DNA of 12,943 nucleotides, taken from the NCBI GenBank assembly GCA_964603615.1, contig CAZRVU010000047.1, positions 1 to 12,943 on the forward strand, given 5' to 3'. The first letter of the stretch is position 1. Every line of letters starts with the position of its first letter. Made by a program: the position numbers and the translations under genes. Source of the stretch: JAAZMI01 sp964603615. Lineage in GTDB: Bacteria > Bacillota > Dethiobacteria > DTU022 > UBA8154. Under the pieces are notes generated by a model. The model did not search any database, was not told the origin of the DNA, and saw only the letters and a list, made by a program, of their open reading frames with translations. Of this stretch, positions 1-8,100 are shown piece by piece.

Positions 1-89
1 TCGCCGCAACTTTCGCCGCCCCTGGACTTGAAGCTCGCCGCAACTTTCGCCGCCCCTGGACTTGAAGCTCGCCGCAACTTTCGCCGCCC
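1..89. repeat. 34-bp tandem direct repeat, truncated by window edge
   Basis: Two complete, identical 34-bp units (1-34 and 35-68) are followed by the first 21 bases of a third (69-89). Each unit begins TCGCCGCAACTTTCGCCGCC and ends CTGGACTTGAAGC. The units abut without spacers, so this is a minisatellite and not a CRISPR array. The heptamer TCGCCGC occurs twice within each unit, so the unit itself may have arisen by a smaller duplication. The array lies 2 bp past the stop codon of the YwmB-like gene and continues off the left edge, so total copy number is unknown. No stem typical of a terminator is seen. Confidence 0.9.
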
Positions 90-91
90 TA

Positions 92-970
92 CTAATAGGG
101 GCGGGCAATCAAAGGCGTGCCGGCCCAGAGCACCGTTTTGCCGATATAATCGTCATAACGCAAAGCAAGATTAAGATTGATGCGTAGATCTTCAGCCTGA
201 AGGTAATCCCCCAGGTCGGGTGTATAACCCGTTAGGCTAACCATCTGGCCATCCGTGACACTCTGGACCCTTTCCCCCCCGATCTCCCTGGCTACGGCAA
301 GCGCCAACTCCTCCATTTCAGCGGGCCCGAGTTGCCCGGCGAGATGGCCCGTGAGGCAAAGGGAAAGGTTCCCTTCCTCCACATCTGCCCGCAAAAGTAA
401 GGGTAAACTGCTGGCCAGGTTGCTCAGCACGGGAGCCTTTCCTTCCTTGGTGACGGTAATCAACAGGTGCATTACTTTATTTCCCTCTTGTTCCATCTGC
501 TGCAACAAAAGGCGCAAACAGCCGCCGGATATAAGTTCTCGCTGCCTTTCCACAAACATATAGGTGGGTTCAGCGCCGCCTTCCTCCCCGTCCCCGGCCC
601 CTTCCTCCCCTTCCGGGCCACACCAAGCATGACTAAAATCCCCGCTTGCCCCGGCAGCCATAGTCCCCGGCCAATCTTGATTATTTTGCACCACCCGCAA
701 AGGCTCCCAACCAGTGATACGGTTCAAAAGTTCATCGGCCCGCTCTTCCAGGTCGGATAAATTTGCGCTATCCGCCAGGATACCGAGAGAAGCCCAATAG
801 TGAAGCTCCCCCGTCGTGATCGTTGCATCGGCCAGATGCATAATACGGCAAAGCAGCAAATAAGGATCTTCATGCTTGGACATGGCTTTGCGTTCCGGCG
901 CAAAATGAAACAAAATTCCGCAAGCAGCTATTAAAAGGATAATAATGCCGGCAAATAAAAAACGCCTCAC
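92..970 (-). CDS. YwmB-like (DUF1779) exported or membrane-anchored protein
   Basis: The product has 292 residues and starts at GTG, with AGGAGGGG 7 bases upstream. Residues 4-23 are a hydrophobic segment after MRR, so it is a signal anchor or signal peptide. The IAAC at 14-17 could be a lipobox, but the hydrophobic stretch continues past the Cys, so lipidation is doubtful. The C-terminal end, with ALRYDDYIGKTVLWAGTPLI (269-288) before the final RPY, resembles the end of YwmB-family proteins (an extracytoplasmic Firmicute family with a TATA-binding-protein-like fold and unclear function). Residues 105-136 are a Gly/Glu-rich low-complexity insert. It is last in the recR-side gene string, 89 bp after recR. 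The family call rests on remembered C-terminal similarity and is moderately secure; the function is unknown. Confidence 0.6.
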   Translation of the reverse strand: MRRFLFAGIIILLIAACGILFHFAPERKAMSKHEDPYLLLCRIMHLADATITTGELHYWASLGILADSANLSDLEERADELLNRITGWEPLRVVQNNQDWPGTMAAGASGDFSHAWCGPEGEEGAGDGEEGGAEPTYMFVERQRELISGGCLRLLLQQMEQEGNKVMHLLITVTKEGKAPVLSNLASSLPLLLRADVEEGNLSLCLTGHLAGQLGPAEMEELALAVAREIGGERVQSVTDGQMVSLTGYTPDLGDYLQAEDLRINLNLALRYDDYIGKTVLWAGTPLIARPY

Positions 971-977
971 GGTTTTT

Positions 978-1015
978 CCCCTCCTGTTGTTTTTAAAACT
1001 TATTATGAACAGGAG
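978..1015 (-). promoter_or_regulatory. Inverted repeat that could mask the ribosome binding site of the YwmB-like gene
   Basis: On the minus strand CTCCTGTT (1015-1008) is perfectly complementary to AACAGGAG (988-981), with a 19-nt AT-rich loop between them. The second arm includes the AGGAG of the ribosome binding site for the gene starting at 970. If folded, the mRNA would pair its Shine-Dalgarno with an upstream anti-Shine-Dalgarno. The 8-bp complementarity is seen directly; the regulatory role is inferred. Confidence 0.45.
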
Positions 1016-1059
1016 TAAAGGTCTTTATACCCGGTGAGGCATCAAAACATTTTAGCGAT

Positions 1060-1662
1060 TTAAGAGATTATCTCCCGGCGGGCTTCCAGAGCACGGGCCA
1101 TAGTCAGTTCGTCGGCATATTCGAGGTCGCCGCCCACTGGCAAGCCGAAACCAATGCGCGTAACCTTGATGTCCATTGACTTGAGCACATCGGCCAGGTA
1201 GTACGCTGTGGCGTCGCCCTCCACATTGGGGTTAGTAGCAACGATAACCTCCTTGATTTCACCCGCCTTAAGCTGCTGCAAAAGTAAAGGAATTTTCAGC
1301 TCGGACGGTCCGAGTCCTTCCAACGGGGAGAGCGCCCCGTGTAAAACAAAATAACGCCCCTTGAACTGCCCCGTTTTTTCGATGACGGGGATATCCCGGG
1401 GCTCCTGGACGATGCAGAGCAGGGTGCTATCGCGGCGTTCATCCCGGCAAATGGGGCACAAAGTATCTTCCGTCAGGTTGCGGCAGCGGGCACATTGTTT
1501 TATTTTTTGTTTAGCTTCGACCAGGGCACGGGCCATTTCTTCCACTTCGCTGTTCTCCATAGTCAGAATATAAAATGTCAGGCGCGAGGCTGTTTTTGGA
1601 CCGATACCCGGCAGACGGCGCAGGGCTTCTACCAACCTCTCCAGCACAGGAGAAAAAAGCAT
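1060..1662 (-). CDS. recR: Recombination mediator protein RecR
   Basis: The product has 200 residues, close to the usual ~198. RecR works with RecO (and RecF) to load RecA onto SSB-coated single-stranded DNA during gap repair. All family parts are visible in order: a helix-hairpin-helix with RLPGIGPKTASRL (16-28), a four-cysteine zinc site C57-x2-C60 and C69-x2-C72, and a Toprim region from about residue 80. That region includes VQEPRDIPVIE, ATNPNVEGDATAYYLA (142-157) and the C-terminal GFGLPVGGDLEYADE (171-185). It starts at ATG with an AAGGTGGG ribosome binding site. It follows ybaB by 94 bp, as in many Firmicutes, where YbaB and RecR genes are usually neighbours. Confidence 0.97.
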   Translation of the reverse strand: MLFSPVLERLVEALRRLPGIGPKTASRLTFYILTMENSEVEEMARALVEAKQKIKQCARCRNLTEDTLCPICRDERRDSTLLCIVQEPRDIPVIEKTGQFKGRYFVLHGALSPLEGLGPSELKIPLLLQQLKAGEIKEVIVATNPNVEGDATAYYLADVLKSMDIKVTRIGFGLPVGGDLEYADELTMARALEARREIIS

Positions 1663-1703
1663 CGTTGCGGCCCACCTTCTTTCCGTAACAAATATATTAT
1701 TTT

Positions 1704-1721
1704 AGTAACTGCTTGGTTACT
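1704..1721. repeat. Short inverted repeat between ybaB and recR
   Basis: AGTAAC and GTTACT form a perfect 6-bp inverted repeat around TGCTTG, in the AT-rich 94-bp gap between ybaB and recR. On the minus strand it is followed by AAAATAATATATTTG rather than a clean T run. It could be a weak terminator or attenuator, or an operator. The arms are short and the role is open. Confidence 0.35.
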
Positions 1722-1756
1722 TATTTTAAACTTTTTTCGCCGCAAAATCTGACAAA

Positions 1757-2074
1757 TTAAAAAAGGTTGCCCGGCAGGCCAAAATTTCCGCCAATTTTTT
1801 GCATTTCTTTATTGACCATTTCATCGGCCTCCCGGAGCGCTTCGTTCACGGCGCTGATAATTAGATCGGCGAGCATCTCCACATCTTCTTCCAGCAGCTC
1901 GGGCTCAATATAGAGTTCTTGCAACTCCTTGGCACCGCTGACCACGGCGCGCACCACCCCGCCACCGCTGCTGGCCTCCACCTGGCGGCTCTGCAGTTCT
2001 TCCTGCATTTTGACCATCTCCGCCTGGACTTTTTGCACCTGTTTAAGCATTTTGCCCATTTTACCATTCGGCAT
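1757..2074 (-). CDS. ybaB: YbaB/EbfC family nucleoid-associated protein
   Basis: The product has 105 residues if translation starts at the ATG at 2074, before PNGKMGKMLKQVQK. An AAAGGAGAT ribosome binding site lies 6-7 bases upstream. The frame is open up to 2182, but that longer version would run into the end of dnaX and adds 36 residues absent from the family, so the shorter start is chosen. The N-terminal half is a charged helix (MLKQVQKVQAEMVKMQEELQ). It is followed by EASSGGGVVRAVVSGAKELQ and a C-terminal helix, ending GLPGNLF. This is the layout of YbaB dimers, which bind DNA and associate with the nucleoid. It sits 37 bp after dnaX and just before recR, the expected conserved position. 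Confidence 0.95.
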   Translation of the reverse strand: MPNGKMGKMLKQVQKVQAEMVKMQEELQSRQVEASSGGGVVRAVVSGAKELQELYIEPELLEEDVEMLADLIISAVNEALREADEMVNKEMQKIGGNFGLPGNLF

Positions 2075-2111
2075 AAATTTATCTCCTTTCGATGGATTAC
2101 ATCCTGCAAAT

Positions 2112-4199
2112 TTATTTTTCCGGGGAGAAACCGGCGAATCCCCAGAAATCCTGGGAATTGAGTTTTTCTGTCCCGGCGGCAATTATCTTCCCTTTAAAAA
2201 GTTCGGACATCTCCTGCATATAAAAATCTTCCTCCTGCTTTTTCCGGGATGCATCTTCCGGCGCAGCAGCAGCAGTACCAGTAACAGTGTTTTCTGGAGA
2301 AGGCGGTAAATCAGCGGGCAGTGGTTCGGCGGCAGTTGGGGATGAGGCAGCAACTGTTGATGAAGTTTTGCCGGCTACCTTTCCCCCTGTGCCGCCGGCA
2401 TCATTTGCTTTATTTTCTGTATTTTTCTTTTCCCCCTTGTTCTTCTCCTGCAAGACAACCCTGAAAATAGTACCGGCTCCCAGCAGCAAGGAAAGGAAGT
2501 CTTCCAAGTTTTTCCTGTTACGGGGTGATTCAATCCTCTCTTTAAGAACGCTATGGGCCGGGGGAAAGGTAAACATAAAGATCCCGTTACTACAAGAAAG
2601 GGGAGCAGCCTCCAGCATGATCGCATGGAGAATGTGCCGGCGCTGTTTTTTAAGCTCCGGCAAAAGTTCCTTATCCCAGAATTCTTGCAACTCCGGTCCT
2701 TCCAACGCGCGAAAACTGGCCGGCGGTGGCACGGGCGGCGTTTCCGGCGAGGGTTTAATAGGCCGGGCTTCCGGCACGGACTGTGACTCCTGTACAGACA
2801 GGGCCTCCGGCACAGACTGCGGCGGTGGCACAGGCGGCGTTTCCGGCACGGGCGGCATTTCCGGCGAGGATTTAATAGGCCGGGCTTCCGGCACGGGCCC
2901 CGCGGCAGGGCCGGGCTGTCCTAAAGTTAAAGTATCTGCGGTGTCAGTTTCACCAGTTGGAACAGGGGGGGCAGGCACTAAAGCCTGGCCGGAAGCCTGC
3001 AGCTTCTCTTCCAGTTCCTCCAGATATTGAAAGAGCGCACCGGGGGAAAAATACTGGCGAAAGCGATAGGCGCGCAACAGGCGCAAGAAAGTGAGCTCCA
3101 GCAAAAACTGGGGCTGGGAAGAGCTGCGAAGCTGAAAGGTAAGCTCCTGTAATATTTCCAGCATCTCCAGCAGCACTGCATTATCAAATTTCCCTTGATG
3201 CCGGGGAAGATACAGTTTTAAACCGGGGACATCGGCAAGGACTTTTTCTTCAACATCGCCCTCCCCGGATTGAAGCACTACCAACTTGCGCAGGTAAAGA
3301 AGCAGCTCCCGGATAAAGCGGTGCAGGTCGCGCCCCTCATAGACGAGGTTGCCCAGCGCCGCGAGCCCGCTGCCGGTATCTTCCTGAACGATTGCCTCCA
3401 AAATATTAAAAACTGTCTCCGGGGCGGCCAACCCTAATATTTCACGGGCTTCACTGTAGCTCAATTTTTCCCCACCGTAAGCCCGGCACTGTTCCAAAAA
3501 ACCGAGCGCATCCCGCATGGAACCTTCCGCCTGCTGCGCCAGCAGAAAAAGGGTTGCGCTATCCAGTTCAAAATCCAAGGTTGCCGCGATCATTTGCAGG
3601 TGGGCAGCGATCTCTTCGCTGCCCAGCAGGTGAAAGTCAAAACGCTGGCAGCGAGAAATAACAGTTAAGGGCAGCTTGTGTGCTTCCGTCGTCGCCAATA
3701 TAAAAATCACTTTGGGCGGCGGTTCCTCCAGGATCTTGAGCAAAGCATTGAAGGCCTCGTTGGTCAGCATGTGCACTTCATCCACGATATAAACCTTATA
3801 ACGGCTTTGTGCCGTGGTGTAAAGGGCTTTATCGCGCAAGTCGCGGATTTCGTCGATCCCGCGGTTGGAGGCGGCGTCGATCTCCAGCACATCCACGCTC
3901 CGCCCTTCCATAATTTCCAAACAGGAAGGACAACTGTTGCAGGGCTCGGCGCGAACCCCTTCCCGGCAGTTCAGGGCCCGGGCCAAAAGTTTGGCCATGG
4001 TCGTTTTGCCGGTACCCCGCAGACCGCAAAAAAGATAAGCGTGGGCCACCCTTCCGCTGGAAAGAGCATTTTGCAGCGTGCGGGTCACATGCTTCTGCCC
4101 CACCACCTGGGAAAAAAGCTGTGGCCGCCAGCGACGGTAAAGGGCGGTATAAACCTGCTGTTTTGGCGGAAATGATTCCGTCCGGGACAAAAAACACAC
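2112..4199 (-). CDS. dnaX: DNA polymerase III subunit gamma/tau
   Basis: The product has 695 residues, longer than many Firmicute homologues. It is the AAA+ subunit of the clamp loader, which opens the beta clamp and links polymerases at the fork. The N-terminal part has YRRWRPQLFSQVVGQ (21-35), Walker A GLRGTGKT (59-66), zinc cysteines C78, C87, C90 and C93, Walker B VYIVDEVHM (136-144), sensor-1 LATTEAHKLP and the SRC finger near 182. Domain III runs to about 400. Two low-complexity linkers follow, Pro-rich (403-492) and Ala/Pro/Thr-rich (586-655), separated by a folded tau-type segment (493-585). No ATG precedes the conserved YTALYRRWRP. The GTG at 4199 is chosen, which gives about 15 extra residues and only a weak ribosome binding site, so the exact start is uncertain. 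It lies downstream of the SRP RNA and upstream of ybaB. Confidence 0.97.
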   Translation of the reverse strand: MCFLSRTESFPPKQQVYTALYRRWRPQLFSQVVGQKHVTRTLQNALSSGRVAHAYLFCGLRGTGKTTMAKLLARALNCREGVRAEPCNSCPSCLEIMEGRSVDVLEIDAASNRGIDEIRDLRDKALYTTAQSRYKVYIVDEVHMLTNEAFNALLKILEEPPPKVIFILATTEAHKLPLTVISRCQRFDFHLLGSEEIAAHLQMIAATLDFELDSATLFLLAQQAEGSMRDALGFLEQCRAYGGEKLSYSEAREILGLAAPETVFNILEAIVQEDTGSGLAALGNLVYEGRDLHRFIRELLLYLRKLVVLQSGEGDVEEKVLADVPGLKLYLPRHQGKFDNAVLLEMLEILQELTFQLRSSSQPQFLLELTFLRLLRAYRFRQYFSPGALFQYLEELEEKLQASGQALVPAPPVPTGETDTADTLTLGQPGPAAGPVPEARPIKSSPEMPPVPETPPVPPPQSVPEALSVQESQSVPEARPIKPSPETPPVPPPASFRALEGPELQEFWDKELLPELKKQRRHILHAIMLEAAPLSCSNGIFMFTFPPAHSVLKERIESPRNRKNLEDFLSLLLGAGTIFRVVLQEKNKGEKKNTENKANDAGGTGGKVAGKTSSTVAASSPTAAEPLPADLPPSPENTVTGTAAAAPEDASRKKQEEDFYMQEMSELFKGKIIAAGTEKLNSQDFWGFAGFSPEK
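2732..2896. repeat. 48-bp direct repeat inside the dnaX linker
   Basis: Bases 2732-2779 and 2849-2896 are the same 48-bp sequence except for two G/A differences. In dnaX they encode residues 474-489 and 435-450, VPEARPIKPSPETPPV and VPEARPIKSSPEMPPV. The bases between them carry further related PP/VPE-rich units, so the Pro-rich linker appears to have grown by in-frame duplication. Reading frame is kept throughout. Confidence 0.85.
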
Positions 4200-4229
4200 C
4201 TCGCTTGGAACGCTTTTTTGGATATTTGA

Positions 4230-4269
4230 AACCGCCAGACGGCACTTTTTACCAGACGGCCTGGCGGTT
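4230..4269. repeat. Inverted repeat in the dnaX leader
   Basis: AACCGCCAG (4230-4238) and CTGGCGGTT (4261-4269) are perfect 9-bp complements separated by 22 bases. A 9-bp direct repeat CCAGACGGC (4235-4243 and 4252-4260) is nested inside. The second copy also allows a competing small hairpin, CCAG-GCCGT-CTGG on the minus strand. It starts about 30 bp upstream of the dnaX start codon, downstream of the SRP RNA. No T tract follows on the minus strand, so it is not a standard terminator for the SRP RNA. It could be an mRNA leader structure or processing site. Confidence 0.55.
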
Positions 4270-4433
4270 CAGTAGTTTTCTTTATAGCTTGGACCGGCAA
4301 CTTCGTGTGGCCTAAAACTGGCTGATAGGCCCCCTGCCGCCTCCTTGGGGCAGCACCGGCGGAAGAATAAAAATAATGCCGGCCTGTATTTTCGGGATAT
4401 GTGGTATAAAAGCTGCGTTATTGTTAATTTAAT

Positions 4434-4692
4434 GGCCGTGCACCTGCCTTTGACCCCGCCCCCAGGTGTAACTCTGGCAGTTTGCTCTGCTCCAGCACCC
4501 CCGTGGCACCCACAGCGATCCACTTACCGCTGCTTCCTCCCGGATCTGACGGGGTTCATGGGACTGCGCCGCACAGGACCAAAGCTTCCTCACCACTTAC
4601 CAGAGGCAAACCCTGCAAGACTGCGGGCCGGGGGCAAGAGTTCGACCCTGCTTTAGCGGATTGCAGGTACAGGGCACCGCTACCTCCCCGTC
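4434..4692 (-). ncRNA. ffs: Signal recognition particle RNA, large Firmicute type
   Basis: The minus strand carries the hallmark domain IV hairpin, GTCAGATCCGGGAGGAAGCA then GCGGTAA (about 4559-4533). This is the Ffh-binding loop with the GGAA-type tetraloop and the AGCAG internal loop. The outer part also fits: ACCTGC near the 5' end (around 4671) pairs with GCAGGT near the 3' end (around 4447), closing an RNA of about 260 nt. That matches the long scRNA with an Alu domain found in Bacillus and Clostridia rather than the short 4.5S form. The RNA scaffolds Ffh and targets ribosomes making membrane or secreted proteins. It lies between tRNA-Ser and dnaX, as expected. The ends are estimated by eye to within about 10 nt. 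A TATAAA at 4713-4708 lies in the 30-bp spacer after the tRNA, so it may have its own start or be processed from a tRNA cotranscript. Confidence 0.93.
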
Positions 4693-4722
4693 TAGCACGG
4701 CCAAATCTTTATACAAGTAAAA

Positions 4723-4818
4723 TGGCGGAGAGAGTGGGATTCGAACCCACGAGACGAGGTTTTGCCCCGTCTACTCGCTTTCCAGGCGAGCGCCTTCGTC
4801 CAACTCAGCCATCTCTCC
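4723..4818 (-). tRNA. tRNA-Ser (anticodon GGA)
   Basis: The minus strand gives the acceptor stem GGAGAGA paired with TCTCTCC, discriminator G and an encoded CCA (4725-4723). The anticodon stem CTCGC/GCGAG closes the loop CTGGAAA, giving anticodon GGA, which reads UCC and UCU serine codons. A long variable arm (TAGACGGGGCAAAACCTCGT) marks it as a class II tRNA, as expected for serine. The T loop TTCGAAT is intact. It lies upstream of the SRP RNA in a linkage known from Firmicutes. Confidence 0.97.
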
Positions 4819-4845
4819 GCGCCGCATTCGTCCCCGGGTATCACT

Positions 4846-4874
4846 ATTTTACCCCAAAGCAGGATTTTTGACAA
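4846..4874 (-). promoter_or_regulatory. Sigma-A-type promoter of the tRNA-Ser/SRP RNA/dnaX string
   Basis: On the minus strand TTGTCA (4874-4869) and TAAAAT (4851-4846) are spaced by exactly 17 bases. That is five of six matches to each consensus hexamer. The predicted start is about 20 bp before the tRNA 5' end. This is the strongest promoter match seen upstream of the cluster. Confidence 0.8.
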
Positions 4875-4886
4875 GAGAGCGCTTAG

Positions 4887-4911
4887 AAAAAATAGCCCGG
4901 CGGGCGGGACT
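4887..4911 (-). terminator. purL: Possible weak rho-independent terminator after purL
   Basis: On the minus strand a GC-rich short stem (GCCC-GCC-GGGC, or AGTCC/GGGCT) is followed by A and six T residues (4892-4887). It lies between the purL stop and the tRNA promoter, a sensible place to end purL transcription. The stem is short, so the call is tentative. Confidence 0.4.
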
Positions 4912-4944
4912 GCTAATCCGCGTTAAATACAAACATAGCCCCGG

Positions 4945-4964
4945 CCTGCCGATATTATGGCAGG
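4945..4964. repeat. Hairpin CCTGCC/GGCAGG in the purL-tRNA spacer
   Basis: A perfect 6-bp inverted repeat surrounds the 8-base loop GATATTAT. On the plus strand it is followed by TGCGAAAAAATT, and on the minus strand the T run precedes it. It is therefore not a canonical terminator in either direction. It may be a processing site or chance structure. Confidence 0.35.
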
Positions 4965-5053
4965 TGCGAAAAAATTAACCTATTGACAGGCGAAAATGCC
5001 GTCCGGCGCGCCGTGAAAAATGGTATGGAGTCTTCGTTAACACCAGGCTGACA

Positions 5054-5113
5054 AAAATTGGGCAGCTAATGATTAAACAACTAATAATTGAACGGCTAGT
5101 AATTGAACGGCTA
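5054..5113. repeat. Four degenerate 15-bp tandem repeats just after purL
   Basis: Units 5054-5068, 5069-5083, 5084-5098 and 5099-5113 each end in CTA on the plus strand. The two nearest purL are identical except for one base (ATAATTGAACGGCTA, GTAATTGAACGGCTA). The outer two are diverged. The array starts 1 bp after the purL stop codon. Because the period is a multiple of three and purL ends right beside it, it could be former coding sequence or a young repeat. No function is known. Confidence 0.75.
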
Positions 5114-5114
5114 T

Positions 5115-8100
5115 CTATTGGAAATAGTTTACGCCGGCAGCAAAAAGACGCGGTTCTTTGTCCCCGGGAATGTTCAGCGCCACATAGGGCCCCATTCTTT
5201 CCGGGTGGCCCATCCGGCCCAGGATGCGCCCGTCGGGGCTGGTAATCCCCTCGATAGCAGCCACGGAACCGTTGGGATTGAAGCTGAAGCTGCCTGCCGG
5301 GCCGGGATCGGCACCCCAATCTACATACCGGGTGGCTACCTGCCCGCCGGCGATTAGTCCCGCCAAAGTTTTTTCGCCGGCAACCAACCTGCCTTCCCCG
5401 TGGGAAATAGCAACCGCATGCTGCTCACCGGCCGTAACATTGTTGAACCACGGCGAAAGGGTGGAGACGACCCTGGCCTGCACGATACGGGAAATATAGC
5501 GCCCGCTTTGGTTCCCGGTCAGCGCCAGAGGACGCGGCGCACCGGGCACACTGAACTCCCCCGCAGGCAGCAGCCCCAGCTTGACGAGCGCCTGGAAACC
5601 ATTGCAGATCCCTAAAATTAGACCATCCCGTTCTTGCAGCAGCTTCAATATCGCTGCTTGTATTTGAGGCTTTTGTAGAATAGCAACCATTAGCTTGGCC
5701 GCACTGTCCGGTTCGCCCCCGTCGCTGAATCCTCCGGGAAGCATGAGAATCTGGGCGCCCTCCAGCCGGCGCACCAACTCCATCCTGGACTGGTCCAAAG
5801 CCGCGGGGGAGAGATTGCTGATAACCAGCGTATCCACGAGAGCGCCGGCCCGCCTAAAAGCACGGGCAGCATCATCCTCGCCGGTCGTCCCCGGAAAAAT
5901 GGGAATCAAAACCCGCGGCCGCGCCACTGCCAGGCGGGGGCGCAAGATTTTACCCTGCCCGTTGTGCCGGTCCGGGATCTCCGGAAATTTTTCTGCGCCG
6001 CTTTCCGTATTCCCGGCTAAAGGAAATATTTTTTGCAAAGGCCTCTGCCAGGAGGCGTAAGCCTCGTCGAGGCCGATCTCCACATCGTTGATCCGGATCG
6101 CTGCTTTTTCTTGGGTAACGCCCAGCACACGGTAGTCCAAGCCGGCCAGCATAGTTTCCAGATCGGTTTTTTCCGCCAGCTCCAAGACGAGAGAACCGTT
6201 GCCGGCCCGGAAAAAATCCTCCGCTGCTACAACATCCTTTAAGACCAGGCCGATGCGGTTGCCAAAGGACATCTTGCTCAGCGCCGCTGCCAGGCCTCCC
6301 CTTTTAATCGTGCCGGCAGCAAGCAACAAGCCAGCCTCCCGCAGTGCGGCAAGCGAGAGAAGGTTTTTCCCCAGCACAGAAAAGTCGGGAAGCTCGCTTT
6401 TGTCCCTGGGCAACGGCAGCAAGACAACCTTGCTGCCCGGCCGCTTAAACTCCGTAGAAACTACCTGCCGGACATCGGAAGGGCAGACGGCAAAAGCAAT
6501 TAAGGTCGGTGGCACATGAAGATCCAAAAAAGTTCCCGACATGCTATCCTTGCCGCCGATAGCCGGAATACCCAGCTTTTTTTGGGCATAAAAAGCACCC
6601 AGCAGCGCGCTAAAGGGTTTGCCCCAACGAACCGGGTCTGCACCCAGCTTTTCAAAGTATTCCTGTAACGTCAGACGGGCGCGGCGGTAATCCCCGCCCA
6701 GCGCCGCAACGCTGGCCACAGCCTCCACCACGGCAAAGCAAGCCCCGTGGAAGGGGCTCCACATTGCCAGGTGGGGATCGTAGCCGCAAGCCATAATCGT
6801 GGCCGTGGTCGTCTCCCCGTCAAGCAGCGGCAACTTAGCCACCATCCCTTCGGTTGGCGTAGCCTGGTATTTCCCGCCCAGGGGCATGAAGACCGTGCCG
6901 CTACCGGCCGTGCTGTCGAATATTTCTAGTAGCCCTTGCTGGCTGCAAACATTCAAATCTCCAAGGTTGGAGAGCCAGGCCCGGCGCAAATCGGGCAGCG
7001 CCCGGGCCACGCCGTCCGGCAGGCAGCGGAAATAATTATCTTCCTCCGCCGGGGCTGGCACCAGCACTTTTGTTTTCTTGCGGACACCGCTGGAATCAAG
7101 GAAATCCCGGCTAAGATCAACGATGAGACGCCCCCGCCAGAGCATTTTTAGCCGCCGGCTCGCCGTCACCTTCGCTACCACGGTAGCCTCCAGGTTTTCG
7201 GCACGGGCTAAGCGGCAAAAAACCTCCGCATCCTCCGGGGCAATGACCACTGCCATGCGTTCCTGAGATTCGGCAAGGGCAATCTCTGTGCCATCTAATC
7301 CGGCATATTTTAAAGGCACGGCATCGAGGTCAATCTCCAGGCCATCCGCCAACTCGCCGATAGCTACCGCAACACCGCCGGCCCCAAAATCGTTACATTT
7401 CTTAATCAAGCGGCTCGCTTCCGGCCGGCGAAACAATCTTTGGATTCTTCTTTCCACGGGGGCATTGCCTTTCTGCACCTCCGCCCCGCTGGTCGTGAGC
7501 GAAGCAGCCGTATGCTCTTTCGAGGATCCGGTGGCACCCCCGAGACCATCCCGGCCGGTCCGCCCCCCGACGAGCAACACCAGATCGCCGGGCACCGGCT
7601 TTTGGCGCACAACATTTTCTTTGGGGGCGGCGGCGATCACAGCTCCCACTTCCATCCTTTTGGCCCGGAAACCCGGCGCGTAATATTCGTTAACATACCC
7701 TGCCGGCAAGCCGATCTGATTACCATAAGAGCTGTAACCCGCTGCCGCCCCGGTCGTTATTTTGCTGGAGGGCAGTTTGCCGGGCAGGGTCTCTTCCAAT
7801 TTTACACGGGGGTCGGCGCTGCCGGTCACGCGCATGGCCTGGTAAACATAGGCGCGCCCGGAGAGGGGATCGCGAATGGCACCGCCGAGGCAGGTAGCCG
7901 CGCCGCCGAAGGGTTCGATCTCCGTGGGATGGTTGTGCGTCTCGTTTTTAAACATAACGAGCCACTCCTCTTTTTGCCCGTCGATCTCTGCCGGCACGAT
8001 GATGCTACAAGCATTAACTTCTTCGGACTCGTCTAAATCTGGCAGCCGCCCGGCCTGGCGCAACTCCTTCATGGCCAGTAGTGCCAGATCCATCAGGCAG

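Noticed and set aside
1..89. Possible CRISPR array from a ~34-bp repeat.
   Set aside because: The units are directly adjacent with no spacers.
2075..2182. Longer ybaB start at 2182.
   Set aside because: It overlaps dnaX and adds a non-family N-terminus; the ATG at 2074 has a strong ribosome site.
2112..2520. Programmed frameshift site producing a short gamma form of DnaX.
   Set aside because: No A-AAA-AAG type heptamer with a following stem was found. The GAAAAGAAAAAT stretch does not fit the slippery pattern.
2287..3030. Long open frame on the plus strand (247 codons) opposite dnaX.
   Set aside because: It is a shadow of the GC-rich repetitive dnaX linker, with Gly/Ser-rich repeats and no family features.
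4269..4656. Several short frames on both strands between dnaX and the tRNA.
   Set aside because: They fall on the SRP RNA and its flanks.
7440..8036. Plus-strand open frame of 198 codons opposite purL.
   Set aside because: It lies entirely within highly conserved PurL coding sequence and has no recognisable domain.
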